NCBI RefSeq assembly: GCF_014192015.1
Contig: NZ_JACHXJ010000001.1
Location: 310,001-374,000, forward strand
Length of the DNA stretch: 64,000 nucleotides
From: Paenibacillus rhizosphaerae
GTDB lineage: Bacteria > Bacillota > Bacilli > Paenibacillales > Paenibacillaceae
Direction: 5' to 3'
Part shown: in pieces, positions 24,581-33,728 of the stretch
Layout of the letters: every line of letters begins with the position of its first letter
Numbering within the stretch: the stretch's first letter is position 1
Notes under the pieces: model-generated
What the model saw: only the letters and a program-made list of their open reading frames with translations
Told to the model about the DNA's origin: nothing
Database searches by the model: none
Made by a program: the position numbers and the translations under genes

Positions 24581-24685
24581 CAGAAAGTATAAACTCCAGA
24601 GCCATAGCTTCCTGATATTGCAAGAAACATTACCTTTAAACGCGGTCTGTCTTCTTTGAAGGTACGTCGATAGACGTTTTTCTTA
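24581..24685 (+). promoter_or_regulatory. conserved leader/operator element of the dpp operon (copy A)
   Basis: This block aligns without gaps to 52316-52420, upstream of the xanthine dehydrogenase operon; by hand count about 74 of the first 100 bases are identical, including ACGCGGTCTGTCTTC. Possible pairing: ATTGC (24617-24621) with GCGGT (24642-24646), and CTTC/GAAG around 24651-24661. ACGTC/GACGT (24664-24677) followed by Ts could be a weak terminator. TCAGAAA at its start resembles the core of a CodY site. Whether it acts as RNA or as DNA is not settled by sequence. Confidence 0.55.
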
Positions 24686-24717
24686 TACCCAAATATGACA
24701 ATCGGAGGGACTTGAAG

Positions 24718-25542
24718 ATGAAAATGTACATATCCATTGATATGGAGGGCATTACGGGTCTGGTGGACGCGACATTCGTCGATTCCAGCCGCTACAACTA
24801 CACCCGGGGCCAGCATATCATGACGGCCGAGGCGAATCACGTCATCGAAACCGCGTTTGAAGAAGGGTTCAGCGAGGTGATCGTCAACGACAGCCACTCG
24901 AAAATGAACAATCTGATCATCGAAAATCTCCACCCGGACAGCAAACTGATTTCCGGTGACGTCAAGCCGTTCTCGATGATGCAGGGGCTTGACGGAAGCT
25001 TTGCGGGAGCCGTCTTTCTCGGTTATCACGCGATGGCGGCCCGAAAGGGCGTTCTCAGCCATACGATGATTTTCGGCGTCCGGAACATGTATATCAATGA
25101 CGTCGCTGTAGGTGAATTGGGATTTAACGCCTACGTGGCGGGACATTACGGCGTGCCGGTTCTGATGGTGGCCGGGGACGACGAGACGGCAATCGAGGCC
25201 GAAAGTCTGCTGCCCGGCGTGACGACGGCGATCGTCAAAGAGCGTATTTCCCGCACGTCGGCACTGTGCCTGTCGCCGGAGAAGAGCGGACGGCTGCTCA
25301 GGCAGAAGATGGCCGAGGCAATTGCCGGGCGCGACCGCGTCAAGCCGCTCGTTCCGCCGGAACGCCCGCGGCTGACGATCGAATTCGCGAATTACGGGCA
25401 GGCGGAATGGGCCCATCTGATGCCGGGCACCTCGATCGAACAAGGATCGCCTGTCGTGTCGTTTGAGGCGAAAGATATTCTTGAAGCGTACCAAGCCATG
25501 CTGGTCATGACCGAGCTGGCCATGCGGACGTCCTTCTGCTGA
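24718..25542 (+). CDS. dppA: D-aminopeptidase DppA
   Basis: The 274-residue zinc enzyme releases D-amino acids such as D-Ala from short peptides and forms decamers in Bacillus. Metal-binding signatures are the N-terminal SIDMEGITG, the NDSHSKMNN block near residue 60, and FLGYHAMAA near residue 105. The conserved C-terminal half ends AKDILEAYQAMLVMTELA. ATG 24718 is chosen because GGAGGG lies 8 bp upstream, rather than a TTG at 24712. It is the first gene of an operon with the gene order of B. subtilis dppABCDE, and lies 32 bp past the conserved leader element. B. subtilis dpp is repressed by CodY and AbrB; the same here is an inference. Confidence 0.93.
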   Translation: MKMYISIDMEGITGLVDATFVDSSRYNYTRGQHIMTAEANHVIETAFEEGFSEVIVNDSHSKMNNLIIENLHPDSKLISGDVKPFSMMQGLDGSFAGAVFLGYHAMAARKGVLSHTMIFGVRNMYINDVAVGELGFNAYVAGHYGVPVLMVAGDDETAIEAESLLPGVTTAIVKERISRTSALCLSPEKSGRLLRQKMAEAIAGRDRVKPLVPPERPRLTIEFANYGQAEWAHLMPGTSIEQGSPVVSFEAKDILEAYQAMLVMTELAMRTSFC

Positions 25543-25644
25543 TGAAGGCGGCCTGTTTTCCGTAAGTCCGCTGTCAGGTTTATTCGAGGAAAACGTGTCC
25601 GAGAGAGATTGCATAATATGCCGAGTAAAGAGAGGGTGAGATTC

Positions 25645-26577
25645 ATGGCGCAATACATTTTGAAGCGTTTCTTATCCATGCTGGTCACGCTGTGGCTGAT
25701 CGTCACGGTCACCTTTTTCCTGATGCACTCGATTCCCGGCTCTCCGTTTGACCGCGACGGGAAGGAAGCAAGCGCAGCGGTCGTGCAGAATATGATGTCG
25801 TTCTACCATCTGGACAAGCCGCTGGGCGTCCAATATTTGCTGTACCTCAAGTCGCTGCTGACCTTCGATCTCGGGCCATCGATATCCCATTATCCGACAT
25901 CGGTGAACACGATGATCGACCGCGGATTTCCGGTATCCTTCCAGCTCGGCGCGGCGGCCATTCTGCTGGCGATTGCAGCCGGCACTGCACTGGGTACGGT
26001 GGCCGCCCTGAAGCAGAACGGCATTATCGACTATATCGCCATGGTGCTGGCCGTCATCGGCATCGCGGTGCCAAGCTTCGTTATCGCTCCGCTCCTGATC
26101 AAGTATGTCGCCGTCAAATGGGGGCTGCTGCCGGTCGCTTCGTGGGGAACGTGGAAGCATGTCGTGCTTCCGGCCTTCGCTCTTTCGGTCGGCCCCATCG
26201 CCACGATCGCGCGTCTCACCAGGGCCAATCTGATTGAGGTGCTTACTCAGGACTACATGGAGACGGCACGCTCTAAAGGGCTGTCGCCGGCAAGAATGAT
26301 CGTCAAGCATGCGCTGCGCAATGCGGTGCTGCCCGTGGTGACGCTGCTCGGCGCGCTGCTGGCCAACGTGCTGACGGGGAGCTTCGTCATCGAGAAAATA
26401 TTCGCGATCCCCGGCATGGGGAAATACTTCGTGGACGGCATCAACAACCGGGATTACGCCGTTATCATGGGCACGACGGTTTTTTACAGCGCGCTCCTCA
26501 TCTTCATGATGTTTATCGTGGATATTGTGTACGGGTTCATCGATCCCCGTATCAAGCTGCACAGAAAGGGGGCCTGA
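25645..26577 (+). CDS. dppB: dipeptide ABC transporter permease DppB
   Basis: The 310-residue permease has the six-helix layout of the DppB/OppB family: an N-terminal helix from about residue 9, a periplasmic loop of about 65 residues containing the conserved YLLYLKSLLTFDLGPSI, then five helices and the EAA coupling loop near residue 205 (EVLTQDYMETARSKGLSPAR). The ATG at 25645 follows AGAGGGTGAG. The gap of about 100 bp after dppA holds no clear terminator, so it is read as the second gene of the operon. It forms the channel together with DppC. Confidence 0.95.
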   Translation: MAQYILKRFLSMLVTLWLIVTVTFFLMHSIPGSPFDRDGKEASAAVVQNMMSFYHLDKPLGVQYLLYLKSLLTFDLGPSISHYPTSVNTMIDRGFPVSFQLGAAAILLAIAAGTALGTVAALKQNGIIDYIAMVLAVIGIAVPSFVIAPLLIKYVAVKWGLLPVASWGTWKHVVLPAFALSVGPIATIARLTRANLIEVLTQDYMETARSKGLSPARMIVKHALRNAVLPVVTLLGALLANVLTGSFVIEKIFAIPGMGKYFVDGINNRDYAVIMGTTVFYSALLIFMMFIVDIVYGFIDPRIKLHRKGA

Positions 26578-26580
26578 CGC

Positions 26581-27498
26581 ATGCAGGTACCGGACCATTT
26601 GTTTACCCCGATGTACAGAACGGCCGGAGAACAGGAGCGGATCGTCAGGCCGCGCCAATCGTTATGGCAGCAGGCCGTCCGCGGCCTGCTCCGCAATAAG
26701 CTGGCCTGCTGCGGACTCGTCCTGATCGTGCTGCTGGCGCTGCTGGCCGTGTTCGGCCCGCTCCTGACGGATCAGAGCTACTCCGGACAGAACTTGCTGA
26801 GCGCGAACCAGCCTCCGTCCGGCGGGCATTGGTTTGGAACGGATGATCTCGGGCGCGACGTATTCGCCCGGATTTTGTACGGCTCACGCATCTCGCTTAC
26901 GGTCGGATTGGCCGCCGCCCTGATCGATTTTTGCATCGGTATTATTTACGGCGGCATCGCCGGATATTTCGGCGGGCGCGTCGATAACGCCATGATGCGG
27001 TTCGTGGATATGCTGTATGGCATACCTTATCTGCTCGTGGTCATTCTGTTGATGGTCGTGATGGGCCCCGGGCTGCTGACCATTATATTAGCTTTGACAG
27101 CGACAGGGTGGATCGGGATGGCGCGGATCGTCCGCGGGCAGGTGCTTCAGCTGAAATCGTCGGAGTACGTCCTGGCTGCCAAGACCTTGGGAGCCGGGTC
27201 GTGGTACATCATCCGCAGGCACATGCTTCCCAACGCCGTCGGGGTCATCATCGTGCAGGTGACGTTTTCCGTGCCGTCGGCTATTTTCGCCGAAGCCTTT
27301 CTCAGCTTCCTCGGTCTCGGCATCCAGCCGCCGCTCGCGAGCTGGGGAACAATGGCGAACGATGCCCTGCCGACCATTCTGTCCGGCAATTGGTGGCGGC
27401 TGTTCTTCCCGGCCTTCTTCATTTCGGTGACGATGCTCGCCTTCAACCTGCTGGGGGACGGACTCTTGAACGCCTTTAATCCAAAGCAAAGGAGGTAA
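26581..27498 (+). CDS. dppC: dipeptide ABC transporter permease DppC
   Basis: The 305-residue partner permease has the DppC/OppC hallmarks: a cytosolic N-terminus of about 45 residues, a first membrane helix, the periplasmic HWFGTDDLGRDVFARILYG motif, and five more helices with the EAA loop SSEYVLAAKTLGAGSWYIIR near residue 205. It begins 3 bp after the dppB stop codon and ends 6 bp before dppD, so translation is tightly coupled. No lesions are seen. Confidence 0.95.
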   Translation: MQVPDHLFTPMYRTAGEQERIVRPRQSLWQQAVRGLLRNKLACCGLVLIVLLALLAVFGPLLTDQSYSGQNLLSANQPPSGGHWFGTDDLGRDVFARILYGSRISLTVGLAAALIDFCIGIIYGGIAGYFGGRVDNAMMRFVDMLYGIPYLLVVILLMVVMGPGLLTIILALTATGWIGMARIVRGQVLQLKSSEYVLAAKTLGAGSWYIIRRHMLPNAVGVIIVQVTFSVPSAIFAEAFLSFLGLGIQPPLASWGTMANDALPTILSGNWWRLFFPAFFISVTMLAFNLLGDGLLNAFNPKQRR

Positions 27499-27504
27499 CG
27501 GAAG

Positions 27505-28545
27505 ATGAATAACGACGCGCTGCTCGAAGTGGACAATTTGCATGTTTCGTTCTCCACCTACGGGGGGGAGGTGAAGGCTGTCAGAGGCGTCAGCCTCCGC
27601 CTGCACCGGGGAGAGACGCTGGCGATCGTCGGCGAATCCGGCTGCGGCAAAAGCGTCACCGCCCGCAGCATCATGCGGCTCCTGCCCAAGAACAACTCGC
27701 GGATCACGGAGGGCAGCATCCGGTTTAACGGACGCGAGCTGACGCGTTTGAGCGAAAAGCAGATGCGCGACGTGCGCGGCTCGGACATCGCGATTATCTT
27801 CCAGGACGCGATGACCGCGCTGAACCCGACGATGACGATCGGGGAGCAGCTGATGGAGGGCGTCATCCGCCACCAGCGCCTGTCCCGCACGGAGGCGAGG
27901 AAGCGGGCGGTCGAGATGCTGCAGTTCGTGGGTATCCGCGATCCGGAGCTTCGGCTGAAGCAGCATCTGCATCAGTTCAGCGGAGGCATGAGGCAGCGGA
28001 TCATGATCGCGATGGCGGCAATCTGCCGTCCCGCCGTCCTGATCGCGGACGAACCGACGACCGCGCTGGACGTCACGATCCAGACGCAGATTCTGGAGCT
28101 GTTCCGCATGCTGCAGCGCACGACCGAGGCTTCGCTGATCATGATTACGCACGACCTCGGCGTCGTAGCCAGCATCGCCGACAGCGTCAATGTCATGTAT
28201 GCGGGGCAGGTCGTGGAATCCGCGCCTGTCAAGGAGCTGTTCCGGAATCCGCAGCATCCGTATACGCGGGGGCTGCTCGATTCCATCCCGCGCCTGGACC
28301 GGCCAAGAGGAGCGAAGCTCGACGCGATCCCGGGCACGCCGCCGGACCTGTTCGCGCCTCCGAAAGGGTGTGCGTTTGCCGCCCGTTGCCCCCACGCGAT
28401 GGAGGTATGCGGCCTGTTCCCGCCGGAAAGCGTGGAGCTGGACGGGGAGCACACCGTAGCTTGCTGGCTGCAGGACGCCCGGGCCAGAACGATGCCGCAG
28501 CGAGGGCCGGCGGAGGCCGAAACCGCATCGGCGGGCCAGGGTTAA
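27505..28545 (+). CDS. dppD: dipeptide ABC transporter ATP-binding protein DppD
   Basis: A 346-residue ATPase with Walker A GESGCGKS (about residues 39-46), signature FSGGMRQR, Walker [15 protein letters not shown] and H-loop MITHDLG. The C-terminal oligopeptide-transporter extension contains [15 protein letters not shown], whose spaced cysteines bind an iron-sulphur cluster in some family members. Many dipeptide systems have a second ATPase (DppF); none is found in this operon, matching the single-ATPase B. subtilis dppABCDE, so DppD may act as a homodimer or borrow a partner. Confidence 0.95.
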   Translation: MNNDALLEVDNLHVSFSTYGGEVKAVRGVSLRLHRGETLAIVGESGCGKSVTARSIMRLLPKNNSRITEGSIRFNGRELTRLSEKQMRDVRGSDIAIIFQDAMTALNPTMTIGEQLMEGVIRHQRLSRTEARKRAVEMLQFVGIRDPELRLKQHLHQFSGGMRQRIMIAMAAICRPAVLIADEPTTALDVTIQTQILELFRMLQRTTEASLIMITHDLGVVASIADSVNVMYAGQVVESAPVKELFRNPQHPYTRGLLDSIPRLDRPRGAKLDAIPGTPPDLFAPPKGCAFAARCPHAMEVCGLFPPESVELDGEHTVACWLQDARARTMPQRGPAEAETASAGQG

Positions 28546-28723
28546 GGCAGGAGAGCAATGTTTTGATTGGATCATTTTGCGGGAACAGGATCCTGCTTCA
28601 GGTTTGCTATGCAAGCCCCGGGACTTGACCATAGATCAGCGTCTTGAATAACGCAAGCTCAGGAATAACAAATAGCTTGTATTTACAGCAACCAACCAAT
28701 TCGGGATTAAGGGAGAGGGTCTC

Positions 28724-30367
28724 ATGGAAAAGGCTGTCGTGAACAAGACTGTGAAAAGAAGGCTAATGCTGGCGCTGCTGATGTGTATGCTGCTCAGCCT
28801 GCTGCTGGCCGCATGCGGTGGCGGAACCGAAGGAGCAAGCGGCGGTGGAGGAGATACCGGAAGTAAAATCCTCCTGTACAACAACGTCCGTGAGCCCACT
28901 TCGCTCGATCCGCCGATCGGATTCGATCAGGTTTCCTATGACATTTTGAATAATGCGATGGAGGGAATGACGCGTCTCGGCAAGGACCAATCTCCGGAGC
29001 CGGCCATGGCGTCCGAATGGAAGGTTTCCGAAGACGGACTCAAGTACACGTTCACGCTGCGCGACGGCGTGCAGTGGAGTAATGGCGAGCCGGTAAAGGC
29101 GAGCGACTTTGAGTTTGCCTGGAAAAGAATGCTCGATCCGAAAACCGCGTCTTCGGCCGCGACATTGGCCTATGTGTTCAAAGGAGCGGAGGCTTTTAAC
29201 TCCGGCAAAGGGACAGCGGACGACGTGCAGATCAAAGCCGCTGACGACAAGACGCTGGAAGTGACGCTGGCCCAGCCGGCCCCCTGGCTGCTGAGCATGC
29301 TGGCAAATCCGGCCTTTTTCCCGGTGCCGCAAAAGACCGTCGAGTCCAATCCGAACTGGACGGCGGAAGCCGATACGTTCGTCAGCAACGGCCCGTTCCG
29401 CATCTCCCAGTGGAATCACGATTCCGAGCTCAAAATGGTGAAGAATGATAAGTATTGGGACGCGGCAAATGTGAAGCTGGACGGCGTCACGTTCAAAATG
29501 ATCAACGATTCCAACACGGAATACCAGCTGTACCAAAGCGGCGAGCTGCACATTGCCGGCGTTCCCGCCGATATGAGCGACCAGCTGTTCTCGGAAGGCA
29601 AAGTGAACGTTCAGGATTCGGCAGGCACGTATTTTTACCGCTTCAATACGACGATGAAGCCGTTTGACAACGCCAAAATCCGCAAAGCCTTTGCGCTCGC
29701 GGTGGATCGTCAGAAAATCGTAGACCTGGTGGTCAAGCAGAAGCAAAAGCCGGCCGGCGGTCTCGTATCCTACGGACTCAAGGAGCCGGACGGACGTGAT
29801 TTCCGCGAGGTGGGCGGCGACCTGATGACGTTTGACGCGGTGCAGGCCAAGAGCCTGCTTGCGGAAGGCATGAAGGAAGCGGGATACAGCACGCTGCCGG
29901 AAGTGACGCTGACTTACAATACGAACGATTTGCATCAGAAAATCGCCGAAACGCTGCAGGCCATGTTCAAGGAAAACCTGGGTGTCGACGTCAAGCTCGC
30001 AGGCAAAGAAGGCAAAGTCCTCACCGCGGAGCAAAAGCAGCTTCAGCTGCAGTTCTCCCGGTCGTCCTGGCTGCCGGATTTCGCCGATCCGATCAACTTC
30101 CTGGATATTTTCCAAAGCAAAAGTCCGAACAACCGTACAGGATGGAGCAATGCCCAATACGACAAGCTGATTCAGGCCGCCTACCAAGAAACGGACGAGG
30201 CGAAGCGCTATGACCTGATGCACCAGGCTGAAAAAATACTGATGGACGAGGCGCCGATCATGCCGATGTATTTCTATGATTCCGCTTATCTGCAAAGCGA
30301 CAAGCTCGTCGACGTGGTCCGCCATCCATACGGATACATGGACTTTAAGTGGGCTGATCTGAAATGA
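28724..30367 (+). CDS. dppE: dipeptide-binding lipoprotein DppE
   Basis: The 547-residue substrate-binding protein has a lipoprotein signal peptide with the lipobox LLAAC near residue 31, followed by a Gly/Ser-rich linker and an SBP_bac_5 domain. This domain shows EPTSLDPPIGFDQVSYDILN near its start and the conserved YTFTLRDGVQWSNGEPVKASDFEFAW block. The ATG at 28724 follows GGGAGAGGG. A gap of 178 bp separates it from dppD and may hold an internal promoter (TTGACC near 28625), which would let the binding protein be made in excess. It captures peptides at the outer face of the membrane; its stop overlaps ykfA in ATGA. Confidence 0.95.
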   Translation: MEKAVVNKTVKRRLMLALLMCMLLSLLLAACGGGTEGASGGGGDTGSKILLYNNVREPTSLDPPIGFDQVSYDILNNAMEGMTRLGKDQSPEPAMASEWKVSEDGLKYTFTLRDGVQWSNGEPVKASDFEFAWKRMLDPKTASSAATLAYVFKGAEAFNSGKGTADDVQIKAADDKTLEVTLAQPAPWLLSMLANPAFFPVPQKTVESNPNWTAEADTFVSNGPFRISQWNHDSELKMVKNDKYWDAANVKLDGVTFKMINDSNTEYQLYQSGELHIAGVPADMSDQLFSEGKVNVQDSAGTYFYRFNTTMKPFDNAKIRKAFALAVDRQKIVDLVVKQKQKPAGGLVSYGLKEPDGRDFREVGGDLMTFDAVQAKSLLAEGMKEAGYSTLPEVTLTYNTNDLHQKIAETLQAMFKENLGVDVKLAGKEGKVLTAEQKQLQLQFSRSSWLPDFADPINFLDIFQSKSPNNRTGWSNAQYDKLIQAAYQETDEAKRYDLMHQAEKILMDEAPIMPMYFYDSAYLQSDKLVDVVRHPYGYMDFKWADLK

Positions 30368-31359
30368 GAAGGCTGAGACCGTTCATGCATGCTGCAGGTT
30401 CGGGTATAGAAGGGGCGCAGGCCGGTGCCGGGAGAAGTCCAATCCGGCCGGCCCGGTTGAAGCCGGGAGACACGGTGGCCATCACCGCCCCGGCGAGCCG
30501 TGGGGACACGGAGGCGATCCGCCGGTCGGCCGAAGTGTTTGAAGAGCTTGGCCTGAAGGTCCGGTTTGGTGAATCGCTGAACCGCGGCCACGGCTACCTC
30601 GCCGGAACCGATGCGGAGCGTGCCGCCGAGCTGAACGCCCTGTTTGCGGATCCCGGCATTCAGGCCATCGTTTGCGCCCGGGGAGGGTACGGCACGGCCA
30701 GGATCGCGGAGAAGCTCGATTACGATCAGATCCGCCGGCATCCCAAAATTTTATGGGGGTACAGTGACATCACCTTCCTGCATGCCGCCATCTGGAAGAT
30801 GACCGGATTGATCACAGTGCATGGGCCGATGATGATCTGTCTTGGGGACAAGGACGTGCACCCGTTGACCCGGCAGAGCTTCGCCCAGCTGGTCCGGCCC
30901 GAGCCGTTCCGCTACACCGGGGACATCACCCCGCTGCATACCTTGGTGGAGGGCAAGGCCAAAGGCCCGCTCGTGGGGGGCAACCTGACTTTGCTGACGA
31001 GTACGCTCGGAACGCCGTTTGAGATCGATACCAGGGGCTGTCTCCTGTTTATCGAGGACATCGGCGAGGAGCCGTACCGGATCGACCGGATGCTGAATCA
31101 GCTGCGGATGGCGGGCAAGCTGGAGCAGGCGGCCGGCATCCTGGTGGGCGACTTCCGCGATTGCGAGCCGGTCAAGCGTCCGGTCTCCTTCACCTTGGAG
31201 GAGGTCATCCGGCATTATGTGACCGAAGCGGGCAGACCTTCCCTGATGGGTTTCGGGATCGGGCACGGCTCTCCCAACGTCGCGGTTCCGCACGGGATGG
31301 AAGCCGAGCTGAGCACGGCTGACAAAAAGGTGGAAGCGCTGGAGTCAGCCATTATATAG
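30364..31359 (+). CDS. ykfA: LD-carboxypeptidase (YkfA/LdcA family, peptidase S66)
   Basis: The 331-residue enzyme cleaves the L-Lys/mDAP-D-Ala bond of murein tetrapeptides. The serine nucleophile lies in ILWGYSDITFLH near residue 133, after the CARGGYGTARI loop. The later Glu and His of the Ser-Glu-His triad are expected in CLLFIEDIGEEPYRIDRM and in the GFGIGHGSPN motif. The start overlaps the dppE stop. An N-terminal stretch of about 30 residues before RPARLKPGDTVAI is longer than usual and not conserved; it has no signal peptide, so the enzyme is cytosolic, as expected for processing imported muropeptides. Confidence 0.92.
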   Translation: MRRLRPFMHAAGSGIEGAQAGAGRSPIRPARLKPGDTVAITAPASRGDTEAIRRSAEVFEELGLKVRFGESLNRGHGYLAGTDAERAAELNALFADPGIQAIVCARGGYGTARIAEKLDYDQIRRHPKILWGYSDITFLHAAIWKMTGLITVHGPMMICLGDKDVHPLTRQSFAQLVRPEPFRYTGDITPLHTLVEGKAKGPLVGGNLTLLTSTLGTPFEIDTRGCLLFIEDIGEEPYRIDRMLNQLRMAGKLEQAAGILVGDFRDCEPVKRPVSFTLEEVIRHYVTEAGRPSLMGFGIGHGSPNVAVPHGMEAELSTADKKVEALESAII

Positions 31360-31374
31360 AGGAGGCAACCGGCA

Positions 31375-32475
31375 ATGCGAATACATGATATCGAAGTGCT
31401 GCGCAAGTACACGCCGCTGACCAAACCGTTCAAGACGGCGCTGCGCACGGTTCATCAAGCCGAATCGATTGTGGTTAAAATGACGGCCGACGACGGCAAA
31501 GTGGGCTGGGGCGAGGCGCCGGCCACCGTCGTCATTACAGGCGACAGCCTTGAGGCGATCCAGTCCGCCATCGAGCATACGTTCAAGCCGCTCCTGATCG
31601 GCCAGAGCCTGCTCGCCTACGAGCAGATCCTTCAGTCGGTCCACCAGGCCATGGTCGGCTGCACCAGCGCCAAGGCGGCCGTCGATATGGCGGTGTACGA
31701 CCTGGTGGCCCAGCACGGGCGTATGCCGTTGTACCAATTTCTCGGCGGTTACCGCGACCGGATCGAAACGGACTTTACGGTCAGCGTCAACTCGCCCGAG
31801 GAAATGGGAGAAGACGCGGCCCAATACGTTCAGGCGGGATTTACCGTGCTGAAGATCAAGGTCGGCAAGGATGACATCGAGCATGACATCCGCCGCATCC
31901 GGGAAATCCGGCAGCGCATCGGCAGCGACGTCAAGATCCGGCTGGATGCCAACCAGGGCTGGCAGGCCAAGGAGGCGATCCGCTCCATCCGGAAGATGGA
32001 GGACATGGGCCTCAACGTCGAACTGGTGGAGCAGCCGGTCCGGGCCGGGGATATTTACGGGCTGCAGCAGGTGACCGCCGCGGTGGATACGTTGATTATG
32101 GCCGACGAAAGCGTCTTTTCTCCGGTGCAGGCGCTGGAAGTGCTGCAGCGGCATGCGGCCGACCTGATCAACATTAAGCTGATGAAGGCGGGCGGCATTT
32201 ACAAGGCGCAGCTGATCAACCAGCTGGCCGAAGAGTACGGCGTCGAATGCATGGTGGGCAGCATGATCGAATCCCGCCTGGCGGTGACCGCCGCCGCCCA
32301 CTTCGCCGCCAGCAAAAAGAACGTCACCCGCTACGACTTCGACGCGCCGCTGATGCTGCACCAGGATGACGTCGTCGGCGGCGTCAAGTACGACGGCCGG
32401 GTGATGACCTTTACGGACGCGCCGGGTCTGGGCATAACCGACGTGCGCACGACGGACGAAGTGGGGGTATGGTGA
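31375..32475 (+). CDS. ykfB: L-Ala-D/L-Glu epimerase (YkfB, enolase superfamily)
   Basis: The 366-residue enzyme converts the L-Ala-D-Glu unit of murein peptides to L-Ala-L-Glu so that ordinary peptidases can use it. The two catalytic lysines are visible in VLKIKVGKDD (about residue 160) and INIKLMKAGG (about 265). The three metal-ligand acids are in RLDANQGW, ELVEQPV and IMADESVF. Length and order match B. subtilis YkfB. It lies 15 bp after ykfA and overlaps ykfC by one base. Confidence 0.94.
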   Translation: MRIHDIEVLRKYTPLTKPFKTALRTVHQAESIVVKMTADDGKVGWGEAPATVVITGDSLEAIQSAIEHTFKPLLIGQSLLAYEQILQSVHQAMVGCTSAKAAVDMAVYDLVAQHGRMPLYQFLGGYRDRIETDFTVSVNSPEEMGEDAAQYVQAGFTVLKIKVGKDDIEHDIRRIREIRQRIGSDVKIRLDANQGWQAKEAIRSIRKMEDMGLNVELVEQPVRAGDIYGLQQVTAAVDTLIMADESVFSPVQALEVLQRHAADLINIKLMKAGGIYKAQLINQLAEEYGVECMVGSMIESRLAVTAAAHFAASKKNVTRYDFDAPLMLHQDDVVGGVKYDGRVMTFTDAPGLGITDVRTTDEVGVW

Positions 32476-33728
32476 TGGCGGATCGAGACGATCAGGCCCT
32501 ATTCCCTGCATGGCGGGTGGTCAGCGTCCCCGTGGCCACCGTCTGGACCAGCCCGTCCTCGCCGCGTGCGCTGGATGCACCGGCACTGGCCGGGTTCGCC
32601 ACAGGTGGACCTGGGGTTGGGAAACGGGAGGTCAAAGGCAAAACTGATCTGGGAAACCCAATGGAAAAGGAAACCGATCCGGAGGATGGCCGGGGGAGCG
32701 GCATCGAGGCATGGATTGCAGCGATGACGGTGCAGGATAAGCTCGACCTGTGCGAGGCCAACCGCGTTCAGACCCAGGCACTGTACGGCACGCCGGTCCT
32801 TGCCTATGAAGAGCTGGACGGATGGAGCCGGATCGCCATCCCGTCCCAATCCTCGCCCAAGGATGAGAATGGATATCCCGGCTGGATTCCGACAGAGCAG
32901 CTGCTGAAGTTGAGCGAGGAGGAAGCGCTGCGGCTGCTGGGCAGCGGCGGAAGCGTCCCCGGCGCCGCTGCTGCTCCAGCTTCTGCGATCGTTACGGCGC
33001 ACGCGGCGGACTTGGAGCTGTTGTCCTCATCGGCAAAAATGTCCATCAGCTTCCTGACAAAGCTGCCGCTGGCAATCGGGAAGGAGCGGGGAACGGGGCT
33101 TGAGGTAGAATCCAGCGATGAAGCTCAAGCCGCCCCGGGTTTTCAAGCCGAAACGGTAGCTGGAACCGATGCTGGAGCTTTTCCCCAAGCAGAGAGTGTT
33201 CCGAAGGAAGGCGCTGAGGCGGGAGCAGATTATCGTGAGGATTCCTTTGTGGTCGTGCAGACCCCGCACGGTCTTGCCCGGATAAAACGGGCAGACGTGC
33301 AGGTGGCGGCTGAGCCCGGGGATTACCCGGAGTCTCTTGCGGAAGGGCGGAATAAAGGCCAGGCCATCGTGGCACAGGCCAAGCGCTTTCTCGGACTGCC
33401 TTATCTGTGGGGGGGCACGTCCGCCTGGGGCTACGATTGTTCCGGGTTTGCCCACTCCATGCACCTCGCCTGCGGCATCGTCATCCCAAGGGACGCTTCC
33501 GTCCAGGCGCTCCACGGAGCCAGCATCCCGCGAGAGGAGCTGCAGCCGGGGGACTTGCTGTTCTTTGCCCATGAGCAGGGCAAGGGACGCGTCCACCATG
33601 TCGGCATCTATGCCGGGGACGGGCACATGATCCATTCGCCTGATTCGGCCAGCTCGGTGGAGCTGATTCCGCTGAAAGGGTATAAGCTTGCTGACGAGCA
33701 CTGTGTCTCCCGTCGTTATTGGACGTAA
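32475..33728 (+). CDS. ykfC: gamma-D-glutamyl-L-diamino acid endopeptidase (YkfC, NlpC/P60)
   Basis: The 417-residue product ends in an NlpC/P60 domain (about residues 290-417) with the catalytic cysteine in WGYDCSGFAHSMH, the histidine in RVHHVGIYAGDGHMIHS and a third polar residue after it. N-terminal SH3b-like segments precede it (WRVVSVPVATVWTSP, and VLAYEELDGWSRIAIPSQ near residue 110). A Pro/Glu/Ala-rich insertion at about 155-260 makes it longer than the B. subtilis enzyme of about 300 residues. With YkfA and YkfB it completes breakdown of imported muropeptides. No secretion signal is seen, so it is cytosolic. ATG 32475 fits the GGGGG upstream better than ATG 32469. No ykfD (second ATPase) follows. 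Confidence 0.9.
   Translation: MADRDDQALFPAWRVVSVPVATVWTSPSSPRALDAPALAGFATGGPGVGKREVKGKTDLGNPMEKETDPEDGRGSGIEAWIAAMTVQDKLDLCEANRVQTQALYGTPVLAYEELDGWSRIAIPSQSSPKDENGYPGWIPTEQLLKLSEEEALRLLGSGGSVPGAAAAPASAIVTAHAADLELLSSSAKMSISFLTKLPLAIGKERGTGLEVESSDEAQAAPGFQAETVAGTDAGAFPQAESVPKEGAEAGADYREDSFVVVQTPHGLARIKRADVQVAAEPGDYPESLAEGRNKGQAIVAQAKRFLGLPYLWGGTSAWGYDCSGFAHSMHLACGIVIPRDASVQALHGASIPREELQPGDLLFFAHEQGKGRVHHVGIYAGDGHMIHSPDSASSVELIPLKGYKLADEHCVSRRYWT

Noticed and set aside
24581..24685. Classical purine riboswitch in front of dppA (TATAA and GTCT motifs noticed)
   Set aside because: The P2/P3 stems, the conserved TTTCTAC joining segment and the closing GACTA are absent; the second copy lacks TATAA. 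No match to a riboswitch class known to me was found.
28763..30325. 520-codon minus-strand frame opposite dppE
   Set aside because: Shadow of the binding-protein gene on the plus strand, which has a lipobox and full family similarity.
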